This document shows positions 56,766 through 64,000 of a stretch of DNA of 64,000 bases, piece by piece. Source of the DNA: Anoplopoma fimbria (lineage: Eukaryota > Chordata > Actinopteri > Perciformes > Anoplopomatidae). The notes beneath the pieces were generated by a model. That model was not told the DNA's origin. It was given only the letters and a program-made list of their open reading frames with translations, and did not search any database. Both the position numbers and the translations under genes were made by a program. Location of the stretch: positions 11,960,219 to 12,024,218 of the forward strand of contig NC_072472.1 of the NCBI RefSeq assembly GCF_027596085.1, given 5' to 3'. Numbering within the stretch: the stretch's first letter is position 1; every line of letters begins with the position of its first letter.

Positions 56766-59700
56766 GCTATCTTTGACCTCTGAATGTAGACGTCTAGCAG
56801 CTGAACACGATTCTCACAAACTGACAATTTAGATCTCCTCGTGAGAAAAGTGTGGAATTTATAGTCTACTTGACGACCTGGGTTGTTATTATATAAAACT
56901 ACAGCCTGACATGGGACAATGGATTTGCCTTGAGTGAAGAAAAATATGTTGCAGTGCTGCACTGTTGAGCTAATTCACAAAAAGCTGGAAGCATTATCAA
57001 AAATCCTTGGCCTGAGATGCTAAACTAGAACTAAAAGACACGCGATAAATCCTTCTCCAAAAGACAACATGGACATGAAGAATCTGATGTTCTTCCACAG
57101 ATAGCTTATGATTTTTCCACTTTCTCTTACCTTGATTTACATTTTGCTCTGGGACATCGTCTCTTACTGACCTTTAATCATTTTCTCGTGTTTTTAATGT
57201 AAGTCTAAGATTGACTATAAATAGCTGAAGTAACATTTACATGTTTACTTGTTAATATGTAATACACTTTATAGCTATATGAGCAGGCTGTACATTACTG
57301 CATTGTCTTCCTGTATCAATCAGCCCTGGTATTATCCAGGACAGAGATGACTGTTGAGTGATGATGATGAATATTAGGCTAGTTATTTTTTACTGTTTAT
57401 CGATGGCCAAAATAATGTATGGTCATATGATAGCACCCTAATCAATAAAAATGACTAAAGGTAGCAATGAAACTAACCAAGCCAAACATAATATTTCCCC
57501 AATAAATTTGTCAAATTCTGAACTGCAGACAACAGATTGAACTTGGTTTCTGAAGTTCAGTTGAAGGGAAGAAATACATATAATGTTGCCAAACAGTAGG
57601 CGTACTGATGGGCACAAAATACTACTCATGGTCCAGCTAGCATGAAGATTCATTAGTAAATAACTGCTAATGCTGCTACTTTCATGAGGTGGTCCTATGA
57701 AATAAATTGTTGACTTTTACCAGAAACACGAAAAACAACAAAAGTATTAAACCCAGATTTAAGATTTTTATCCTCGCTTAGTACATTATCTGAATTTCAT
57801 GGCAACATCACCATTAAAAAAAGCTCTATGGATAACGATGTGAATGAATGTCTTTTTCTCCTCTTTACTAGAACTGGAAGTATAAATTTGATTAAAAGAA
57901 ATTATAATACACCATTTATAATACAATTAAGTCATACTCAAATGGTCTCAGTGTTTTAGCCATGATTACTGTTTACATGTTGACTGTTTACTAGGAGTTT
58001 TAATTCGAAACACTATATATTTTCATATAACCATGTTCCAAATGACAGAAATCTCCCAAAACGATTGAAATAGTAATAAACAGAATGAACGAAGAGCTCC
58101 ATGCTATAAGACACATAAAGAAAGAAAGCAAAGGCCCACAGGGCTCAAACAGGTATCATTACATTCGTCTCAATCATCTGAATCAGTAGAACACAATATC
58201 GCACTTGTTGGTGTCTATTTCCATCTGGTGGCCGCCATCAAAGTACTAAGAGCCCGGGGTCGGCTGAAAGCAGCCAAATTGGCACCTGGCTTCTAGACGA
58301 TCCGTGTGACTTTCTGTTGGATTATAATGGCTGCAGACATGTCAGTTACTAAAATCTGCCATTTTGGGGCCAAATAATATAGTCCTTGGTGTATTCAGAA
58401 TTTCTAGTTTTCAATGAGACGAAGTATATGATTGCAGAGTAACAAGAAAATTATTGTGGATCTTTTGACTACAACATGCTCCTGTATTTTTACTTCTTTA
58501 GTGTTAAATACTTAATAGGTAATAAGACTGAAAGCTGAATACTCCATGTTTTCAAAACAAATATATCTTCTATAAATAGATAATATTTCATCACTATTTT
58601 TGTAACGCCAATGGGGTAAATCAACGTCACTGACATTTACAGATATCGGACATCCGGTTGTGGCTATTTTCGGCTGAGGGGTTGGTTGTGAATGCAACCT
58701 TAAGGAATTGACTTTCCAGATCCGTGTGCTATTGGAATACATTGGAAAGTATACATGTATTTGGTGGAGAAACGTGAAATTATGAGCATACAGGTCAACC
58801 ACGTTATCTGCGGTCATGTAGAGAACATCAAATACCAAATAGACTTAGAGTTTGGAGTTTATTGAGCCATGGAAGCGGCAAGGGCCTTGTTAACTGGTGA
58901 CTCCCAACCAAATGTGTACGTGGTTGTTCGTAGTGACGGTAGCTGTTGAAAGCACCAACGGAACATGTAGGTGCCCTCGTAAAAGCCAATCAATTTTAAA
59001 TACATACACATATGTGTTTATTATCTACGCCAACCATAGACGCATTCAGCTATAGATAGATAAATATCTTTATTTTCGTGTCATGCACAAAACAAGCCTA
59101 GCCCTCATGGGTTTATAAGAAACCAAAAATACAGCTGCAGTGGACACACATCTCAAGTTATATTCAATGACAAAATTACAGGTTACTTCACCGCTCAATC
59201 CTAAACAAAACATTCTGCATTCAGCTATAAGTCACCAGTTAACTCAGCACTCTTCACTCTTAATTCTATAAAACTTGAGTCCAAAACTTGTTGGCTGTCA
59301 ATATTGACAATCGCACATGCAAAAACTAGACATTTCAATAATGTTAACCGTTTGAATTTAATGTTTAAAGCTGGCATCTGATGGCAGTAGCAAAAGCTAC
59401 TTCCTTTGCCAAGATGCACGCACATGTCTTTGATGACGTTGGCTGTCAAAGGTATTTATAGTGCATGACACCCACACCAAACAAACCCACCTCATTCAGT
59501 ACATCTTATGAATGAAAAGCATCTGTAGTCAGTGTGAGGTGTCTACTGTGAGCCTATGTGTGATCACTATATTCAATGGTTGTCAATAGAAAATGTACAT
59601 GCCCAATCACAACAGCAAATATAAGAGCCACAGTGGAAAGACTATTGAAGAGTTTTGTTCGAGGCCACAGAGTTCATTTAGTTATATATATATATTAATT

Positions 59701-60074
59701 ATAAATTTACTTTTATATTTTAGACGTGCAAAAGCATTTGGATTTGCTAAAAAAAGGTGAAGTACTATGAGTTGGGAAAGGTCTTGTTTTTACTATTGCT
59801 TCTTTTGACCATCTAGAAATTTAAAAGACTCAAAAAAGAACCAGGTTCAGCTGGTACTTTAATAACTGATTCATGATAAAAAAAAAAAAAGATTTAGCTG
59901 CTGTTGATTATGGACATACACAGATTCTGCCATTCAATATGGCAATTGACATTAAATATCCACATCAATACCAGACCTCAATAACTTAGGTCATACACTG
60001 GAAGTCAGTGATTGCTCAACATGCTGGAGATTGATTTTGAGAAGAGGCAATCGCTGAGCTCTGTCACATAACAT
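56766..60074. other. slc47a 3' UTR and downstream spacer
   Basis: The 3' UTR probably ends after the AATAAA at 57444-57449, or a later AATAAA near 57697. Beyond it the DNA is AT-rich. Around 58190-58990 are GC-richer blocks that look like decayed mobile elements; a 108-codon minus-strand frame at 58512-58838 lies there but is not recognised. No conserved gene was seen. Confidence 0.55.
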
Positions 60075-60228
60075 ATAGACCCTTTTACAGCCAACGTCAT
60101 CAAATAGTTGCGTGCGCAGGCCGGCAACAGAAGTGGTGTTGTTTCCCAGTCGTTCTGACTCACACACGAGGTAGCAACTGGCTAGCAAGAGTTTAAAAGT
60201 GGATAAAAAACAGTTTCCAGCATTCAAA

Positions 60229-60994
60229 ATGTCTGGTTGTTGCGTATATGGTTGTCAGAATCGATATTCCACCGGCGGACTAAAGTTTTATAGGATTCCG
60301 ACAGGATCACAACCATTTAAGAGCAACCGGCGGCGTCTGTGGCTGCAGGCGATTAAACGTGTTGACTGGAATGAGGACATAATAAAAAATGCTCGGGTCT
60401 GTAGCGCCCACTTTATATCAGGTAAGGTTATCTATCTACTCTTTGATTTTACAGAAAAGCTTGGTTTACATTAGTGATTGTATTTACAATGTAGAATAAT
60501 AATCAAATGCAGCTAAAGTTTGATAAGCTGGCGTTAGATTTGCTGTTTGCATGTCCCTTGCTGTAAACTCGTGGTCATTGTAAGTGAGGGAAACTACAAT
60601 GCCCTACTAGTGTAAATAAAGTTTTGAAACTAGATTAAAAGGTGTTTTATTTGCAGGTGAGGCGTCATTGGACTCTAGTAGCCCCGATTTTGTGCCTTCT
60701 GTGTTTGTGTACACAAAACAAAGCCAGAACCCCGATGCAAAGATGGACAGGTACGATTTGAGTTGCCCTCCTCTTAGTCGTTTTTTAGTTTATTTTCCTC
60801 TTGCATAAGCTTTGGTGCATACAGCTGCTGTTTGGAGATATGGATCAGTCTAACTATAATTTTTATACTGTAGGTACCATAGGAAAAGGAGGAGAGAGAG
60901 ACCTAACAGACCTAACACTGCAGCAAATCCTCCGGTTCCATCTGAAACTCCAGAACAAGAATCTATGTCATGGTATTTGACGTTCTGTACATGA
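60229..60994 (+). pseudogene. THAP-domain start of a transposase, truncated
   Basis: Three exons (60229-60421, 60657-60750, 60874-60994) join in phase to a 135-residue frame. Residues 1-65 form a THAP zinc finger: MSGCCVYGC supplies the first cysteines, RRLWLQAI the conserved tryptophan, and VCSAHF the C-x2-H pair. A PDFVPSVF sequence in exon 2 matches the THAP AVPTIF box. A basic RKRRRERPNR stretch follows. The frame then stops about 30 bases after entering DNA that is antisense to the opposing gene. In a full element a DDE catalytic domain should follow; here it is deleted. The remaining product, if made, would be a DNA-binding domain alone, possibly able to bind element ends. Confidence 0.78.
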
Positions 60995-61260
60995 CCACAG
61001 ACAACGTATTCATAAGCATCCAGTGACTTATAGGCTCGTAATTTCTCTCTGGTGTACACGCTCGGTTTCTCTATTAAGTACGTATATATATCTGGCCACT
61101 GTATATTCGGCCACTTGTTGACGTCTTCAACCCACTCAGTAATAGTACACGGATCTGGAAGTCGGACACCATTTGTCAAAGTCAACTTGTTAAAGTAAAA
61201 TTCGCGATCTTTTGTTGATAATTCCCTTGCATAGCTTGACAAGCTGTTGATCTCTGCCAT
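60850..61260 (-). pseudogene. First-exon remnant of the transposon's YqaJ-associated protein
   Basis: The frame starts MAEINSLSSYARELSTKDRE at 61258-61260 and stays recognisable to about GHVQNVKYHD near 60968; an upstream in-frame ATG lies at 61285-61287. From memory, this opening is found in fish proteins with SWIM-type and YqaJ-type nuclease domains that belong to ISL2EU elements. After the deletion junction the frame runs on by chance into the antisense of THAP exon 3, adding a hydrophobic tail, and stops at 60850-60852. The SWIM and YqaJ domains are gone. Confidence 0.65.
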
Positions 61261-61330
61261 ACTTCTGTTGCCAGACTGCGCGCGCATGCGTTCTACGTCA
61301 TCATTGTATACAAACAGTAAAAGGGTCTAT

Positions 61331-64000
61331 ACAATCTATACTTAGAGTTGTCATGTGTTTTAGTGCATATTTGAAACAAAGTTGCCACAAAAGATTACAA
61401 ACCCAACAAAGGTGAAAAGACATGTATGATGGATTCAGGTAAATACAAAAGCCAATAGTTCTGGACTATTTAATAACGTGTTGTGCCATATCATTAACTG
61501 CAGCCATAATTTAACTGACTTCCAGGTACGTTATTGTGCTGCATAAAACCAAGAAGTTAATATGAGATTTCTTAAGCCATTGTCACAAGTTCTTGTCTAA
61601 CCATACTGACAGCAAATCTTTACACAGTCACTTGTTAATGATGCCCCAGCGTGTTACTGATTGCAGTCTCTGGAGGTGAGCAGGCCAAGATTACAGTCTC
61701 CGTGAGGAGCCTGTGACAATGTCTGCGCTGATGAGCAAGACTGAGGCTCAGACGTAACCATGTATGAATCAAGTCTGATTTACATGTTGAATAATGATAA
61801 ATTAATATCATTGTTTTTCTTGGGACTGTTGCAAACATCAATCTGTTGCGAGACAGAGCTGATGTCAGATGCTGATGCTGATGAGTGGAGACTTTTATGG
61901 ATACTTCTCAGGTGAAATCAGCCAAAATATTAAGTGTTTACCCTGTACCCCCCCCCCCAAAAAAACAATGTGATGGAGATTATAGTTATTTCGGACAGAC
62001 TACTTTGATCTAAGTTTCACTTACAAAAAGTTTAAGAGGAGATGCATCATACTGTCCTTTTAGTCTAATTTGATGCTGTCCATTGTGTAATGCGAACCAA
62101 CTCTGACAACATGGTCTCATATCAAGCAGTCTTGCACAGTATTTTGGGGAATACGCATATTTGTTTTCTGGCATGAATTTAAATGAGAAGATCAATTCTA
62201 CGGTTAAGTCTGTATAGTAAATACGAAGTTAGTGCCAACAAGCGGGTGCTCTACCAATACGGACTAATCAAATCAGTGAGCTGTAGAGGTGCTGGTAGGT
62301 GAACTTTTGTTACCTTTGGACAGAGCCTGGCAAGCATTTTCTCCTTGTTTCCAGTCTTTGTGCTAATCTAACTGGTTCAGGCTGTGGCCTTATAATTCAA
62401 AGACATAGGTGGTCTCAATCTTCTCATGTAACTCCAATAAGCCTATTTCAATCACTAGTGACAAGTGAATATTGAAAAGAATATTGTTTATTATAACAGA
62501 TGAGGTGTGATAATAAAGTCTTGACAGAATGTCTTTGGCATTTAGACTCTACAGGGAGATTTGTAATCGAGGGGCGTCTGCCCTGAGCAGCAGCAAGATA
62601 AATCCCCCTGTGGAGTCCAGACACTGGTGGTGGCTGATGATTCTGTTGAGAGTGGAAGGCTGAGGAGGCTGAGGAGGCTGAAGAAGCTGTGAAAACTGGG
62701 CGGTAATGGGGAGGTGCAGGGCGGTGGTTAACAGCAGCATTAACATGCTGAAGGCAGAAAGAGAATCTTATTTAGAAAGTAGATGCTAGCAACAATGTAG
62801 GTGTGTCGCTGTGCTTTTGAATGGATGTGACCAGCTAATGAGATCAGTTGATTTAATGATTGACAGCCCCAAAAAATAACAGCAAGGAAATTATGAGTGA
62901 ACATGCATCAGAGGAGCGACTAGCAGGATATATGAGAAATAAACAACAGGCCTTAGCATACAAAAGTATAGTCTAATTCCTGACCTAATAAATGCCAGAG
63001 TTTGATTTCTCAAAATGTTGAGCCAATGCTTGTTACAGTATCTCAGAAAATCCCATTTGCTTAACAGTTTGCTGTAAACCAGAGCAAACTCTTTATTCCT
63101 GAGCTGGTTTTAACTGTGAAACCTGAGCTGGCTAGTAAACTGCTCCTGGTGGTTGATTTGCCCAGTTTGATATGTCTTCATCCAGCCAGCACGTTGCAGT
63201 GTGAGCGTACAGACCTTTCATTAACATCAAATTTGGCAACCCGGATCAAAGGAAAGAAAAAAATATACCAAAGAAAAAAAGCACTTTTTCCGTCTTTGAT
63301 GATGAAAGCACACATCCGTGGATGTGCTGTAGCCTAAATATAGCACTTAATCATACTCTCTCTAATTGTGGCATCCATTCAGACTATATATTTCATAATG
63401 AGAACATATATTTCGTCAGAGTCTTGATTTGGAACCATCTGACGCAGCATGTTTCTATTTAAAGGAGACATCCCTAAACAGTAAGGATCCTTCATAGGCT
63501 GTCTCTATTTAGTCGTGTTTCTTATGCTTTTCTAAAAATGTCTATGTTAAGAACTGCAAAGGCAACTTGGTTTGAACTATTCATTTTAGATTAGAGCAAG
63601 AAATACTATTTCTATGAATAGATTCAACTTTAAAGACAAATCATCTTCGGTATGAAGTGAACAGGAAATAAAGGAATAATCAAAATGGATCTGAAAGAAG
63701 CCAACAACCTTATAAGTTTTCAATATAGTTCCACTTATTTAATGTAGTTAAGGGACATTTTACTTGTGTAACATGTATCATTGTTATGCATATATTTTCC
63801 ATCATTAGTGCATAATGAATGGTCAGACGTTTTGTAAAAGTGGGAGTATGGATTGAAAGTTTGTCGTTACAAATTGCCTCAGATGGTAAACAGGAAGCTA
63901 CATATAATTTTGGTGTCAATTGTTGATGTTTGTTTATGGGTGACGTGCTGTACTGCTAAGCATGAAGACACACACACGACTGCATGGTCACTCGTCTTAT
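61331..64000. other. Right-end spacer, no gene recognised
   Basis: AT-rich DNA with a decayed repeat at about 62130-62400. A minus-strand frame at 62549-62746 starts with a signal-peptide-like MLMLLLTTALHLP and is Pro/Gln-rich, but it matches nothing I know. No splice-supported exon series was seen. Confidence 0.5.
62130..62400. repeat. Decayed teleost interspersed repeat, minus-oriented copy
   Basis: Contains TTTGGGGAATACGCATATTT, AAATGAGAAGATCAATTCTA and, further right, TTGTTTCCAGTCTTTGTGCT. These are the same blocks as in the repeats at 37930 and 52965. Confidence 0.55.

Larger units (their letters stand above)
60075..61330. mobile_element. Internally deleted ISL2EU-type DNA transposon
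   Basis: The element occupies 60077-61328 (1,252 bp). Its ends are inverted repeats: both begin AGACCCTTTTAC, and after imperfect stretches both contain CAACAGAAG. AT dinucleotides flank it on both sides (60075-60076 and 61329-61330). Inside, a THAP-domain reading frame runs inward from the left and a second frame, resembling the start of YqaJ-associated transposon proteins, runs inward from the right. ISL2EU elements are known to carry these two genes. The DDE catalytic region and the YqaJ nuclease core are absent, so the copy cannot move on its own. Confidence 0.82.

Noticed and set aside
58512..58838. 108-codon minus-strand frame
   Set aside because: No familiar motif. It lies in a stretch that resembles decayed mobile-element sequence, and no neighbouring exon or promoter supports it.
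62549..62746. Minus-strand frame with a signal-peptide-like start and Pro/Gln repeats
   Set aside because: Only 65 codons, low complexity after the hydrophobic start, no recognised homologue and no clear flanking exons. The GAGGCTGA repeats explain the Pro-rich part.

Overview
The window is nuclear DNA from a ray-finned fish, most likely a percomorph-type teleost. The evidence is small multi-exon genes with GT/AG introns, protein sequences closest to fish orthologues, long CA/GT microsatellites, Tc1-type MITEs and teleost SINE-like repeats. The species cannot be named from the sequence. All gene models below were built by eye from reading frames, splice-site phase and remembered family sequences. 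No database search was run.

Layout. Six genes in a row lie on the minus strand. They are the 5' end of pigs (GPI transamidase subunit; exon 2 runs off the left edge), aldoc (fructose-bisphosphate aldolase C, 3.6-12.3 kb), rskr/SgK494 (AGC-type kinase, 14.7-21.9 kb), cct8 (chaperonin theta subunit, 22.9-29.6 kb), pimreg/fam64a (mitotic regulator, 32.5-35.9 kb) and tmigd1 (two-Ig adhesion protein, 38.5-41.5 kb). A seventh gene, a MATE-type organic cation/proton exchanger (slc47a family), runs on the plus strand from 44.2 to 57.4 kb. Beyond it is a 1.25-kb internally deleted DNA transposon of ISL2EU type (60.08-61.33 kb). The last 2.7 kb holds no gene that I recognise.

The genes are ordinary housekeeping and tissue genes and do not form an operon-like system. 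The order pigs-aldoc-rskr, all on one strand, matches human 17q11.2 except that SPAG5, which lies between ALDOC and RSKR in mammals, is missing. The most interesting points are: (1) cct8 has two alternative last exons, each encoding its own C-terminal tail; (2) the transposon joins a THAP transposase start to the antisense of a YqaJ-family ORF start, with both terminal repeats still visible; (3) the MATE protein has Asp where human MATE1 has the proton-coupling Glu389; (4) tmigd1 appears to lack the human PDZ-binding tail; (5) pimreg has two possible C-termini. Non-genic stretches are mostly plain AT-rich DNA with microsatellites and decayed mobile elements.
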